Assembly (NCBI GenBank): GCA_023159155.1
Contig: JAJNNX010000007.1
Coordinates: 868,001 to 932,000, forward strand
Direction of reading: 5' to 3'
From: Ustulina deusta
Lineage: Eukaryota > Ascomycota > Sordariomycetes > Xylariales > Xylariaceae
DNA: 64,000 nucleotides
This document shows, one piece after another, positions 1 to 13,200 of this stretch (position 1 is its first letter; every line of letters starts with the position of its first letter). A program made the position numbers and the translations under genes. The notes beneath the pieces are model-generated. The model searched no databases. It saw nothing but the letters and a program-made list of their open reading frames with translations, and had not been told where the DNA came from.

Positions 1-15
1 TTACGTCGTTTCAAA

Positions 16-1927
16 ATGGTCAATCACACCACCGGTGAGTCGCTGGCATGTCATTATACGCCGGTTGCGCCCTCGTCCATTCCCAGCGATATCAATCTCG
101 CGTCGTCCGAACTAATCAACCATATTCCGATTCCAGCCCGTTTCGCTAACGCCGAGGTGACCGTTTCAGGCACAGGCTCCGTCGACATCTCGACATTTTC
201 GGCCACCCCTCATCATCACGCCGGGTTGCTGGAGCTGCCGGCAGAATTGATTGATACCATCTTTTCATATCTCACGCCGCTTGAACTTGTTGGACTATCT
301 CTAGTATGCCGCGCACTCCTGTATCATGCCGTGAATGATATACATTGGCATCGACACGTGTTATTGAGCCTGCCGGGGAATCAAATCAAATCGCCATATC
401 CATGCAAAACATGGCGTGAACTCTATGTAGCCCACAATCAATACTGGTTCTTGACTAAAAACAAGGTCTGGTTTTGTGACCACACACTAGCCGGCCAGAT
501 GATTATTGCTAGATACGATGGGCGGCGAGGTTGCATTGAAGGCTACCAACTTCTCGCCACACGGTGTCGGGATGGGAGCGAGCCCTGGCTCGCTGACCCT
601 ACTGTCCACATTCACTACTTTGAGCCCAAGGTTAAGCTACATCTCGATAAGCCAATCCTTCAATTCAACGTGGACAGCTTGGAAAACCTGATGCGCATTT
701 CTCTATCATCATCGGATTCAACAAGACGAACTGCACGCCGCTTTTTCCCGGAGCACCCGATGCGGTACAGCCACGGATCAGACCCGAGATTCAGCACATT
801 TGTGCTCGCGAAACCTCTTGAAGAACAAGATGTAGCTCGCCATTCCGGGCGTCTTTTCCCTTACAACATGGTTTGGCCGCCACCGACTATCCCCGCGGCT
901 CACCGGGTTCTTGGCCACCCCGCTGACATTGCAGGGGGCCCAACCCATGACCTAATATCTTCCCCACGATGGAGACCAGTTAACCGTTCGGAAGTTTCAG
1001 ATTTAACTTTTCGAATCCGGCAGTGGATAGAATTAGGTCCGCCAACGGTAGGGTTTCACATTGGCGAGGAGTGGTGAGTAATTCTCGAAGTCATGACCAG
1101 AGTATAAAGCATTCTTTTCATGCCAAAATCTCGTCTTAGAAGCTTGTCGCCTTTTCAAAACATTTGCAGCTTACACCCCAAATCGCAATTGCTGACCCTC
1201 AGTGTTATAGTGTGACATACTCAACACTTGACCCCGTATTGTAGTAAGTAATTACTAGCTTCCTTTCTTTATCCTAGTCATTCTCCAAGAGGTTCATTCT
1301 CTTTTCTGGACTACAATTTGTCTTGAGCGCTTTGCACGCACCCATAAAATCTGGAAAACTTGCTTGAGGACTTACACCGAACTCCGCAGCACTCCAACGC
1401 CGGAGCGACCTTGGAGAGGTATCTGGGTCGGTGATTACAGCGTGCATGGCTGCGAGTTTCTTCTTATAAATCAACCCGACATCGACGAAGAAGGCTATCA
1501 AGAACCCCTTGTGAAGCTTGACACCGAAAGCGATGCAGAATTCCAGTCACGATTCCTGTCGCAGAAAGTCTACCGCGGTTCACTGGAGGCAATCAAGCTC
1601 ACAGGTGATCCAAATGTACCCAGGGGTGAATACACATTCTTAGCGGGTGACCTGGGAGAAGATGGGTTCATCGGCATTGCTGAGGAGCCACCTTTCGAGG
1701 GCGCTAGAATCGTGAGAAGCCGAGGCCACGTCGCTGGGGTCGGGTTTACGGGCGGTGAGGTTCTTTGCGTCGTGTTTCATAGTTGACACTGACAATTTCT
1801 AGACAATTATATCGAATCGCAGCTCATCCTTGTCTCGTATAATCGATTGGCTCAATATTGGGTCGACTTTGGACACATTAGCTTCTTCGAGAGGGTCGAT
1901 ATCGACCAATTCCTTAAGCCATCTTGA
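16..1927 (+). CDS. F-box domain protein, four exons
   Basis: Exons 16-1073, 1211-1240, 1390-1754 and 1803-1927 give 525 residues. An F-box lies at about residues 71-115 (starting LLELPAELIDTIFSYLTPLE), so the protein should bind Skp1 and recruit substrates to an SCF ubiquitin ligase. The rest matches a fungal F-box family I recognise: blocks such as WPPPTIPAAHRVLGHPADI, FRIRQWIELGPP, RPWRGIWVGDYSVHGCEFL, LEAIKLTGDPNVPRGEYTF and YNRLAQYWVDFGHISFFERV occur in the expected order. Splicing restores this order. Intron 1 uses GTGAGT, intron 2 a weaker GTAGTA donor at 1241 (the better-looking GTAAGT at 1244 would include a stop), and intron 3 is only 48 bp (1755-1802). Exon 2 is a 30-base microexon encoding part of the VTYSTLDP block. 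The start is the first ATG; sequence upstream is cut by the window, so a longer N-terminus is possible. Confidence 0.85.
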
Positions 1928-4363
1928 TTTTCCCGATACTACAGCCGTAAGACCGTCAACTTCTATACCTAACTCCGTCAATACGTCAGCGTGTCATTAT
2001 TTCCACAACACAGTTACCCAACCGTGTTCACATCTCAAAAACAACCACTTCACTACAAAGATAATATACGATGTCTTAATCAGCTTTGGTACTATGGCCG
2101 ATTTGAAAACACAACTCTAAGATGCATCCACCCTCATGTTTTGCCAGGCCTCAAACATAACGGGGATTTTCAGGCCCGACCCATATTACTTTATTAATGA
2201 AGAAATAGAAGACTCCAGGACTAAAGTAAGGACGCAGCGAATGGATTCAGCCAACTTTTAGTAAGAATTTTATTTATTTATATATGGCTATTAATAGACA
2301 ACAAAAATACTTACGAATGAGTGGTTAGAATATTCAAATAAATTTATTTGCATATAGTATATATTACACTAGTTATCCATATGCCGACTTGTCTGACATG
2401 TTGCAAACAATAAAGGTACAGGTCACCAAAAGTAGAAATATTTGTAGATCTATAATATATTTAAATTGACTCTATTGTGCCCGGGGATTGTAGCACCCCA
2501 GGTTAGGTTCTATGATTCTTACAGCTTTAGAAGCATTGATTGATGCTCGGATAGGGGATAATAGTGTCGCAACCAGGGGTAGATCGGATCATCTTGGACA
2601 GCACATGTTAAAACTGGAATAGTTCTGTCTATGTGGTCTGGTCACAGATGGTTAATAGCTTGTGTGATTAATTATTGTGATGAATGAGTGAATATCTAAC
2701 ATCTGCCGGTAGTGTAACGTAGAACTTTCGTTGGGTTGCCATACCAGCGCAGAGAACACAACAGCGGAAGAGCCAATTGTAGCTCTGGTTAAAGGTGGAT
2801 AATGTGATACTTGTCAGAGAATTTATGAGTTTCGTGAAGAGGTGTGTTTTGTAATTGTGGAACTCATCACATGGTGTTCTCTATCGAACCAACATCCTCG
2901 GCATTGCTCACCAACAAGTCACTTATATAACCAGGGAGCTAGCCATCCAGTTATGTGAATATTAGAATACTCTTCTTCCTACCAAATTCTCATTCCTTTG
3001 TTTAATTTATTATTATTATTACTTTTTTTAGTCTTCTTAGAAAATGACTCCAAATGCCGAACTCCTTACCTAGGTAGTCTTTAAACATACTTTAACCACT
3101 CAGTTGCTCTTTTACTCCCCTAAAGGCACCAGTCACAAATTGTAATAGAGATTTAGCAAGCCCTAATTAATGTTTTGTTACTGGCTAGGTCCTCCATCCT
3201 ACTTGTTGTTTACCAGTTGGTCCTTCTAGTTGGAACGATTATTGTTAATACATTGGGCCAGCTTCCGTTATATTAGGTAGGACGTTTTGTTGACCAAGTC
3301 AACCAAGTCTTCAAGCCGTGAAAAAGAACATCTTGTATGACCCGTCCTTGAAGCCAGACAGAGTTAGAGGTTTTGAGGATGATGATGCACCGGCTCTGGA
3401 ACTAAGCGCATTTCCTACACCTAACCGTGGGGGATCTGTGATAGCCGAGTCGCGAAACAAAATTGTCGAGTCAGTAGTTAGTTCGGAGTGCAACAAGACC
3501 TGTTCTTATTGGGGCAGTGGCCCTGTGTGTCAGTCTGTCGGGAGTTGTCCTGCCAAGTGGCCAACGGTTGGCAACCCTGTTGGTCTGCCCAATGCCTAGC
3601 TGGCTCTCAAATGTAAATACGAAGTTAATCAGCATTGGCTGACACATGGCGGCGCTCATAGGAGGATGTGTCTGATGCCACATTAGAGGCTAATATGACC
3701 CACACCATGTGAAGAATAACCATATGAAGATACCAGCATTCCTTATGTCCTTAGCAGGCACCTACTCCCAGGATTTATTGTCTGACTACTTGCATTTCTT
3801 TGCCACTGAGCTTTACTCATTGAAGTCTTTATGACTTTAGGTATTTGCTCTTGTGAGAATGGAGGACCTGGCGGGCTAATCTGATAGCCCCAGTGTATAG
3901 TGTGAAAGTATGTTCGGGGTACTGTACGGTAGGGTAAAATAGAGTGTGGCCTATGCACACAATCCCTGTCGATTTGGGTCGACGTCATTCAATTTTCTTG
4001 CTGCCGGACATCATGGATATTGTGCAGCTTATTTATACTTGCTTCACAACTTGGTCCTACATAAAACCACAAAATCACAGCATTTACGCTGTATCATACA
4101 TTAATTCTTTTTATCTTCAAGGTATCCTTCAGCTCGTCACATTTTAACCCACGGAATGCCGATCATAGACTTAGATCTGGCCCTCCAGCTACCTACTAAG
4201 ACCTGGTCTAAGACAACAACAAAGCCTTGGAGTTGTTAGACTTCCCGAATTCATTCTAGTAGCCATCTCTCAAGCTCTTTATCTGCTCACCTAGGACACC
4301 TTACGGCCCCTGGTTCGGAGGGAATCTTCCTGACGGAAACATTCCAAGAATCAATCTCCTAAG
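1928..4363. other. intergenic region, no gene recognised
   Basis: About 2.4 kb with AT-rich stretches, chiefly 2200-2470 and 2980-3030. Short open frames (for example 3318-3599) show no domain, no splice logic and no family resemblance. I see no RNA gene or repeat pair here. The last few hundred bases should contain the promoter of the DUF1769 gene. Confidence 0.6.
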
Positions 4364-5655
4364 ATGGCAGATAAGTACATCATCAGAGTAACGGCTGGGT
4401 CCGACTACAATATCGACAATCATGTGGTTGTGCCAGTCAACTCTCATGAGACAGTCACTGTCAGCAACGATCTCGTAGATGCCGAGATAAACGTTCGCGT
4501 CCAAAATTACAGTGGCCTGCCACGCAATTCGCCTACTACCTCTCCGTACTTTTCAATAGAACCTCACGCCACCAACGACGACCAATATAGTCTCGCTATC
4601 CGTTTTACGCCTAAGAGACCTAGAAAACCCCGGCGGCAGAGTTCCTCGCCCGGATCTCAGCCGTCTTCACGCGGTAGCTCGACACCTAATGGGGTGTTGC
4701 CGAGTGACAAAGCACCTCGCGAAGCCCCAGAGGATTCTACCCCAGCAGATGGAGGCGCGAGAGATAAAAATGGCGCACCTTCACCTCAAATGAACGGTAT
4801 CTCCGGCCATGATTTGCAATTCGGCAATGACTTCGATCACCCGATCAGAGATCGTCTGCCGCCAGGCTTCAGCTACGCCATGAACATCGTCAAATGGTGG
4901 ATCGACCCGGGCCTCGACGGCGATCCGTACGCCGACATGCCGTATCTGTACGGGCCGGGGCTCTCCTCGTTCAATAGCATACACATCGGCGCGGGCGAGC
5001 ACGACCCCGAGAAGGGAGGCCTATACTTCGAGGAGGGAGGCGACGAGGCGGGTTTGGAGGCCCGCCGCGCGATCGGCGCGCCCGACGGCGCCAAGGAAAG
5101 GAAGAAATGGGCCCTCGCGAACGACAGCAAGGAGAAATGGGTCTTTGAATACGGTAAAACGTACTGCGTCGACTTCTTCAACCCCTATATCGACTTCAAG
5201 GATTTCGCGCTGCGGCTGCCGGGGTTCACGCTGCCGATCATGAAATACTGGGATGGGCAGGGCCTTAGGTAAGAGACTGGATGAATTCTCTCTTGGTGTT
5301 ATTTTTTTCTTTTCTTTTCTTTTCGTTGTCAAAAAAATGGGGTTTTCCCGGTGAACACACGATGGATATAGTGTCTTATTCGTTCTTCATACGCAGGTCC
5401 CACACTAAACGCTCACACACCCTTAGATACGTGCTCCGGAACCGCGCCACGGGTGATGCGTATCTCGTCATCTTGTTCTCGCTCTACTTGAAGGAGGACG
5501 TCGACGAGGACGGATCTCTGAAACCTGCGGCGCTGGAGGCGACGCGCGAGGATCAGGAGATGGCGAAGGAGGCGGGGAAGATTACTAGTGACGATGCCGA
5601 CGGTGAGGAGGAAGTGCTTGTTCTTGGAAGTTCGGGAGACGATGACGTTGATTAG
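4364..5655 (+). CDS. DUF1769 family protein
   Basis: Exons 4364-5268 and 5427-5655 (intron 158 bp, GTAAGA...TTAG) give 377 residues. The N-terminus (KYIIRVTAG...VVVPVN...INVRVQNYSGLPRNSPTTSPYF, residues about 4-63) and the block LQFGNDFDHPIRDRLPPGF from residue 151 match the fungal DUF1769 family, as do the segment FFNPYIDFKDFALRLPG and the run IMKYWDGQGLR|YVLRN across the intron. Between residues about 83 and 145 is a low-complexity Pro/Ser/Arg linker. The C-terminus is an acidic tail (GEEEVLVLGSSGDDDVD). No catalytic motif, signal peptide or membrane segment is visible, and the family's function is not known to me. The ATG is preceded by AAG and is the first in frame with the conserved N-terminus, so the start is secure. 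Confidence 0.85.
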
Positions 5656-8066
5656 GCGACCAAACATGCGTCCTCTTGAATGTCATAGACGGCGAGGTTT
5701 GCAAAGGCGGACGGATGGCTCTTGTATAGATTTTGTGTTGTGTTGCTATGGTCGCCAGGGGATGTCAATGTCTGACTAAAATCCTCCGCTGGATAGACGA
5801 AGGGCCTAATAATACTGCCCGCACTGAAGCCCCTTTGCTTGGGCGGTCTATATATAGCTATTAGAGCTAGCGCGACGGAAAGAGCACCCATGTTGCGCAC
5901 TCTTCCTCTCAAGAGATTTCTTCGTCGCGAAAATCCTAAAGCAGCTCTTTCAAACATAGTGAGATAGGCAATAGCTCGATCCTTGGGGGAGCAACGCTCG
6001 AAATAGAGGAGATACAGGACAACTAGCTAGGCGGGGGTCATCGGTCTATTCGGACGACCTGCTTAATAATCGATATAACGTCGTTCACAAGGTGGGAGGC
6101 GTTACACCAGTACCTGGCTCTATGTCTTGCCCTTCGAATACCTCTCCCAAGTAATACTATACCCTGAGAATAATCATAGCTGAAGAATCTACGCACGGTC
6201 GCCCGGAGCTGCGCATTGAGAAGTTAGTAGATCTTTGGTCTCGACCAGGAAGCTACCAAGTCCTTTTGCTTACCCTTACCTTAGTTCAAGATTGACAGGC
6301 CCAGTGGTCTATATTTGTGTATGTCCGTTTATCCAGCTTCAGGACTACGGATATCGGGACCGCTTAGCGTCTTGAGAGCTCCAAAAATAATGACGAATCC
6401 AACCTGCCTCAGTAAATCAATACCCACCCGCAACTCTACAACTCTGCCCAGTTGATCTCACGACGTTTAAGTTATAAATAGGTTTGAACAGGTCAGTCTT
6501 TCGCAGACTACTATCCTAGTCCGCTTGATGCAGCTCATGGTAAATCGTGAGAACCATCCTGAAGCTGTGTATATATGTAATATTTTCTAACTTGGTGCTG
6601 TTACTGCATCGTGTGACGTTTTAGATTGCGTATTGGACACTTAGCACTTGCTGCAATATACAGCCAACGGAGTTGCAAGAAGCATAAAAGTCATTTCTGT
6701 CTTTTTTGACTTTTGTCTTCTGGCTGTATATTTTCTTCCGTCTTCCCATCTCTCATCTATCTATATCTAGTCAATCTTAATCTGCCAATATTTCAATCTC
6801 CATCTTCCATCTTCTCAGTTGTCAGCTTCATTATTGAACATCCAACAGACCTTTTTTTTTTTTTTTTTGCATCAAACTTGTTTCCTATTGTTATCTTTTT
6901 GAATTTGATATATATTTGCTATTATTTATTAGTCGTTTTTTCCCCGTTTGTTTTTTCGTTGGTCTGAAATCAGTCTTGCGTTTAGTACATAATCGAGGCA
7001 GACGAGGCTAAAACGCGCCGCAGTTGAGCTTCGCACCCAGAATACTGATACCTCTGGGTGTTTCTCGAGGTACATTTGTGCACTTGCTCGCAGTGGCCGA
7101 TTTTCTTGTCCAGATTGGCAAGGCATTCACTCAGAGGGGTTGAGCGTCGCACCTAGTGCCACTCAAACTAGTCAGGGCAACACAACAATGATGATTCGCC
7201 GAGCCAACTATCTCCTCTTGTCGTGCTAATATGCCGGTCCTTCCGTATAGATTTATTTAGCGGATAAACGGAACAGTGATTCTTCCCCTAGAGCCAAACG
7301 TCCAAGACTGAATGCTAATGCTTGAATCGCTAATCTTCCCGTCATGATCTGAGGTTTGAAGACCAAGAGTCTTGAGGTTCTATCTATAATCCTCTCGAAG
7401 CGACTTGAGGAAATGGACTAGAAAAACCTATCAGCGTAGTTCTTGCTCTTACCCAATCTGTCAGAGGATGTTGTCTGATAGCTCCTAGTACAGGTAAATC
7501 TAATCGGTCTGAACACTGCGAGGTAGCCACTGTGAATCTCGGGCAAGATTTTCGTGTCAGCCTTAACGTCACGTCGAACTACGACCCTTTTAGCAGTTCG
7601 TAGTAGTATTCGGCCCCCACCCTGTCATGCCAAGTCTCAGACCGTACTTTGCGACACCGTAAATAATATGACCGGAAAGCCTAAAGGGGCCCGTTGTCAT
7701 GGGATTGAACTGCAGCGCTGTTCCGCAACGCCACCAAAAGTAGAGTATAGTCAAGCCGAGCCCTTGATTTGGGTCTGGCTGTTCGATACGTATGGTATCA
7801 CTCGTGCTCAAAGCGTTCATCTAGAACTTGTTGTTGGTAGGGAAGCGTTGCCCCACTTGACAACCCCTGACAACACTTCTCACCCTATAAGTACTTAGAC
7901 AGGTTTCCTACTGCGGTAGATAACCCCTCGTTTCACTCTACCCGTAATACTTCGTTCCGCTGAGAACGAGGGCATTGTCTGCATCCTACTCGTCCAGAAG
8001 AATCCCATGTCTCATTTCCCATAATCCACAGAAATCCACCCGACGACTTACCATCTGTCACAAAAC
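5656..8066. other. intergenic region, no gene recognised
   Basis: About 2.4 kb without a frame I can tie to a family. It contains a T run of about 18 bases near 6852. The open frames at 6713-6967 and 7554-7898 have biased or random-looking composition and no domain. The part just before 8067 should serve as promoter of the next gene. Confidence 0.55.
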
Positions 8067-9189
8067 ATGTCATCGATATTCACCACCGACCATCACGGGC
8101 ACTGTACACTGGATCAGCTGCCCGTTGAGCTTGTCGTGCACATTATGAAGGCATCGCCTAGCACTGTCGGCGCTGTGGAGCTTCATTAACGCCAGCGCCC
8201 GCTTGGCTGGTATCTTCCGCGGCTCTGCTCTCGAAATCACCGAGGCCGTCCTGCAGTGCACCGTCCCCGATCAGACTCAAGTCTTTCTACGTGCCGTGAT
8301 CCAGCTTCGCTCGTCCTTGTTCCCGCCCAGTCTGGACGCCGCCACGCGCCCGGCCACGCTCGGGAACCCTCTTGGCCCCGCGCCAGTCACTACGCCAGAA
8401 ATTCTGCGAAGCTTTATTCTTCTGGCTCACAGGATACACGCGCTGGCTCATGAATGCATCGAGCACTACATAAAAACCGGCATGGCCATGAATCCTTCTT
8501 GCCTCGACGACCCGACCTTCAGGGGCTACAATAGCGGATATCCTCTGTTACCGGTTCACTTGAAACGACCCAAGGGGCGGCCCTACCAACCAAAGGACAC
8601 CGGGCCCCCTTCGTGGGCCGAGGAGCAGCTTGTTATCTGGAACCTGTGGCGAGTGCAATATTACTATGATATAAGAGCAGCCCATGATGTCGGCCGCCTG
8701 GAGTGGTCCATAGCCGAACAGGAGGAGTTGCTGTCAATGACCCTTCCTGAGTTCTACCGTCTTTACAATCGCATATCATATAAATGGGAGCAACTCATAA
8801 CAGTCTTCGCGTACGTTAAAGGAGCAAAGAGTCCTGAGCTGGGAGCATTCTGCCTGCCATGCCCAACCGTACCCAGTCGATTCGATTGGGAGTGTTCTCC
8901 TGAGCCATCGAGCGACCAGCCAGATGGAAAGGCACCCCGCCTCGAGTTCAGGCCGGAGAGCTTTGTATTTGCAACAGTCATGTACCGCGATCTGAAAGGC
9001 TCGCCATTATATGGCTTCAATCTCTCACACTTCCGGAAGTTCGGCTTCGCCCTCTGGGAAAACAGACGAATGGTTGATCTAGGCCTTCTCCCATCTCAGA
9101 GGACTATGCCTGGCGGGGAATATTACTTCCGATGGCGTAGTATCCTGAGCGAGGAAAAATGCGACCCGGCTAACGGCAACTTTGACTAG
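8067..9189 (+). pseudogene. F-box-like fungal protein with one frame break
   Basis: The ATG at 8067 opens a 40-codon frame whose end reads CTLDQLPVELVVHIMKASPS, the usual start of a fungal F-box-like module (LPxELxxxI). It stops at TAA 8187-8189. The continuation, ALWSFINASARLAGIFRGS and then about 325 residues to 9189, lies in the +1 frame, which becomes open after a TGA near 8143. The switch must fall between about 8146 and 8189, and no intron fits without cutting the module. A one-base insertion (or two-base loss) explains it; an assembly error would look the same. The remaining body is intact, with features such as WAEEQLVIWNLWRVQYYYDIR and a C-terminal PGGEYYFRWRSIL. The first in-frame ATG downstream of the break is far inside the protein (near 8480). 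An LTR element starts 52 bp after the stop. Confidence 0.6.
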
Positions 9190-9241
9190 GTTAGCCAAGG
9201 TTCTTATATTCTTAGCTAACAACTTTTCGCTTATTAAATTA

Positions 9242-9487
9242 TGTCGGATTTGGTGGTGGGCTAAGTGGTGATGAGAGCCTTAGAGTGGCTAGTGAGAAGT
9301 GCCACTATGGGGGTGAGGGGGTATACCCTTAGCCAATAGAACGTTTTAGTGGTTCTACACCTAATTGTATAAGGGATATATATATAAAGGGTGTAAATAT
9401 ATTATACCAATAGACCAATAATAATAATAATAATAATATACCTTTTGCGGGTAATACGTGGCAAGATCGCTAGTGTTAAATCTAACG
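9242..9487 (+). repeat. Element 1 5' LTR
   Basis: 246 bp, starting TGTCGGATTTGG and ending TAAATCTAACG (a mutated form of TAAATCCGACA). It is nearly identical in order and length to 18423-18650 joined to 37892-37909. It starts 52 bp after the stop of the upstream gene. Preceded by the TSD AATTA. Confidence 0.92.
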
Positions 9488-9983
9488 ATTAAAAGTTTTA
9501 TTAATACTTTATATTTTACCGCAAGCGAGCTTTTTAATAGTATACTTAATTGCTAGCGATTTATTTAATGAAATATCTTATTTTAAGCGCTTTATATTTA
9601 ATAGCAAGCGTTCTGTTTGAATTATTTAATAAAAATACTTTATTATAAGCAATCTATATATATAATAAATAATAATACTTATTGATCCTATTAGATCTAG
9701 CTATATAGCTTATTGTAATAGTTATAAAAACTATTTTTAATTTATTTAATAACTTTTTATTATAAAAAAAAGACTTTATTGCTAGCATTTATAGCTATAA
9801 TTTATAGGACTATATAATACTTATAAATTAAGCTCTATAGCTTATAAAACTAAGAGCGCTAATAATTAATAAATTCTTTTTAGTATAAAATATTAATTTT
9901 TTTAATATTATTTTTAGAAATCTATTTATAGCTAGAAAAGCCTTTTTTTAACTGCTAAATAAACCTATAATATAGATCTAAAA

Positions 9984-10217
9984 TATAACGGTTAGTACAG
10001 TCTTAGCAAAACCTGCAAGAACTCCAAACCTATATAGCGATAAGATAGGAAATCTATGCATAAACCAACCTATAATTCGATAGCTATATATATAAAGTTT
10101 ATATCTATTTATTTTATAAACTTTGATTTTTTTTTTTTTTTTTTTTTTTAAGTTTAGAATTTTTATTTATAATATTAATAAACTAGTTATAAAAATTTTA
10201 TTTAATTAATTATAATA
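9984..10217. repeat. Element 3 left LTR
   Basis: Starts TATAACGGTTAGTACAGTC and ends ATTATAATA, the mutated form of the right LTR end ATCGTGACA. Preceded by TSD TAAAA. Confidence 0.87.
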
Positions 10218-13200
10218 CTATTTTAAGCTTACTAATTATTTATTAATAAATATTTAATAAATATATATTTTTTATTTTATTATAATTAATAAAATATAAA
10301 TAAAATCTTTTTTAAATTATATATTTAATATAAAAAATTATATATTTTATAATATAAACCTGATTTTAATATAATTTTAATAAAAATTTTAATTTTTATA
10401 TTACTTAAAAATTAATAATTTATAAAAAACTTAATTTTAAATATTTTTATTTTATTTTTAGTTTTTAAATAATTAAAATAATTTTAATTTTTAAATATAG
10501 CTAGCTTTTTATTATTAAATAATTTTAAAAATTTTTTTTTAATAAAAAAATTTTTTTTTTATATTAAACTTTTTTTTTTTATATTAAACTTTTTTATAAA
10601 TGTTTTAAACAAACTAATACTTAAAAAAAAATCTAAAAAAAATAAAAAATTAAAGCTTAAAAAAAATAAAATTTAAACTAAAACTAAAACAATTTAAAAT
10701 AAATAATATATTTAAAAATATATTAAAAAATATTATAATAATATAAACTTATAACTTTATATTAATTCTAGTAAAGCTTTTTTAATAAATAAAAAAAATA
10801 AAGCGCTAATTTTTTATTATATTTATTTTAATATTTTTAAAAAATAATTATAATTTAATAATAAAAAATATATTTAAAAATATTAATTTTAAATTTTTTA
10901 GTTTTATTATTTTATTTATTCTTTATTTTATTAGTTTATTTCTTTAATATTTTAAACTTTATTTATATTAAAAAAATTAAAATATAAAAAACTAATTTTA
11001 GTAAGTTTATAAAAAATAAAACTTTATTTAATAATTAAGTTTATAAATTAATAAAAAAATTAAATAAAAATATTATTATATTTTAAACTAAAAATAATTA
11101 ATTTTAATATATTATAAACTAATGAAAAAAATATATTAAAAAATTAATTAAAAAATTAATTAATAATATTATTAAAATAATTTAAGCTTTATTAATAATT
11201 TATTATAATTTTAATTAAATAATTGTTATTTATAAAATATTTTAAATTTATATATATAAAATTAATAAAAATATTAATAAGTTTATTTTTATATTTAATA
11301 ATTTAGCTTAAAAATATTAATTTATTAAATTATAAAATTATTTTTATATAAACTTAAAAAAAAATCTATATAAAGTTTTTATAAATTATTTATTAATAAA
11401 ATTATTAAATTAATATATAATATAAAATAAGTTTATAAAAATTATTAATAAATTAAACTTATAACCTTAATTAAATAAAAATCTAATTTAAATAATTAAA
11501 TTTTTAGCAAACTTTAAAAGTTTGAGAATATTTATTTTAAAACAATTAAAATAAGTATTAATTATAAAAAAAAAAAAAACTTATTAAAATAATAAAACTT
11601 ATTTTAATTATAAAAAAAAATATATATATTAATTAATTATTTTAACTAAAAGTTTAAAGTTTTAAACATTTAATTAGTAAAAAAAGTCTATAATAAAAAT
11701 AACTTTAATAATTTATTTAATTTAAAAAATAAATAAAACTAATAAAAGTTTTTTTATTAATTTTTTTATTTATTTTAATTAAAATATATAACTAAAATAA
11801 ATAAATTATTTTTAAAATATTTATTTAATTATAAATTAGTAATATTAAAATAAAAATTTTAGTTTTATATAATATTAAAGCTTATATTTTTTTAATAATT
11901 AGTTATAAGTTTATATAATAAATTAAATAATAATTAAAAATAAAAATAATTTATTTAATTAAATTTTAAAAACTTTATAACTATTAAAATAAAATAATTA
12001 ATAAAATTTATAAATATTTTAAGTTATTAATTTTAATTATAATAATATTATTAATATTAAATAATTAATAAAATAAAATATTATGATAAAAACTTAAAAA
12101 TAATAATTAATTTAATTAAATAATTTATTTTTATTAGTTTAATTTTTATTAATAATTATAATTAAACTTTTTAATTATAAATGATAAAATATAAACTTAA
12201 AAATATAAAAAAATATTAATTAATATAATTAAGCGTTAAAAAATTTTTATTAAATATTAAAACAACTTTTTAAAAATAATTAAAACTAAAAAAATATAAA
12301 AAAAACTTAAAACTTTTAAATTTAAAACAAAACAGGTTTATATAATAACTTTTAAAAAAACTTTAAAAAAGCTTATTATAATTAAGTTTATAATAACTAA
12401 AAATAACTATACTAAACTACTTAAAAAAAATTTAAAAAAATTTAATACTTTATAAAAAAAATAAATTTAAATTAATTAAATAATATTATAAAAATTTTTT
12501 AATAATAAACTAATTTTATTTAAAAAAAAAAAAACCTTTAAATATATAAAATTAATATAAAACTTTTTGTTTTTTTAATTATTATATTTAAAAAGGGTTT
12601 TTTTAAAAAAAAAATCTAAAACTTTATTATTATTATAATTAAAATTTAATATAATATTAAAACTTAATAATAAAAAATATATTTTTAAACTTTATTAATA
12701 TTAAATATTTATATAGTTTATTTTATTTAAAAAAAAGTTTATAAATAAATTATTAATTATAAATTTTATTAAATAAAATATAAATTTAAATATTATTTTT
12801 GTTTTATTTATACTTAAACTTAAATTAATTAAATATAAATTTATAATTAATCATTAATAAAAATATATATATTCAAAAAATTAAATTATACTAGTTTTAA
12901 ATATTGATAATATTATATTTAATTATTATAATATTATTTTATTTTTTTTTAAATTTATAAAAAAATATTTTAATAAAAAGTTTTATTATTTAATTTAAAA
13001 ATAAAACTTGTTTAGTAGTAAATTTTTATTAATATATAAATTTAAAACTTTTTAAATAAATTCATAAATATTTATATAAATAATATTTTAATTTATTTTA
13101 AAACTAAAAAATAGTATTAAACTTATTATAAAAAAATAATTTATTGTTTATATTAAACTAAATATTAAAAAAATACGAAAAGATTTTGTTTTAATATATT

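Noticed and set aside
3318..3599. Open frame of 93 codons
   Set aside because: No family block, no splice logic, random composition.
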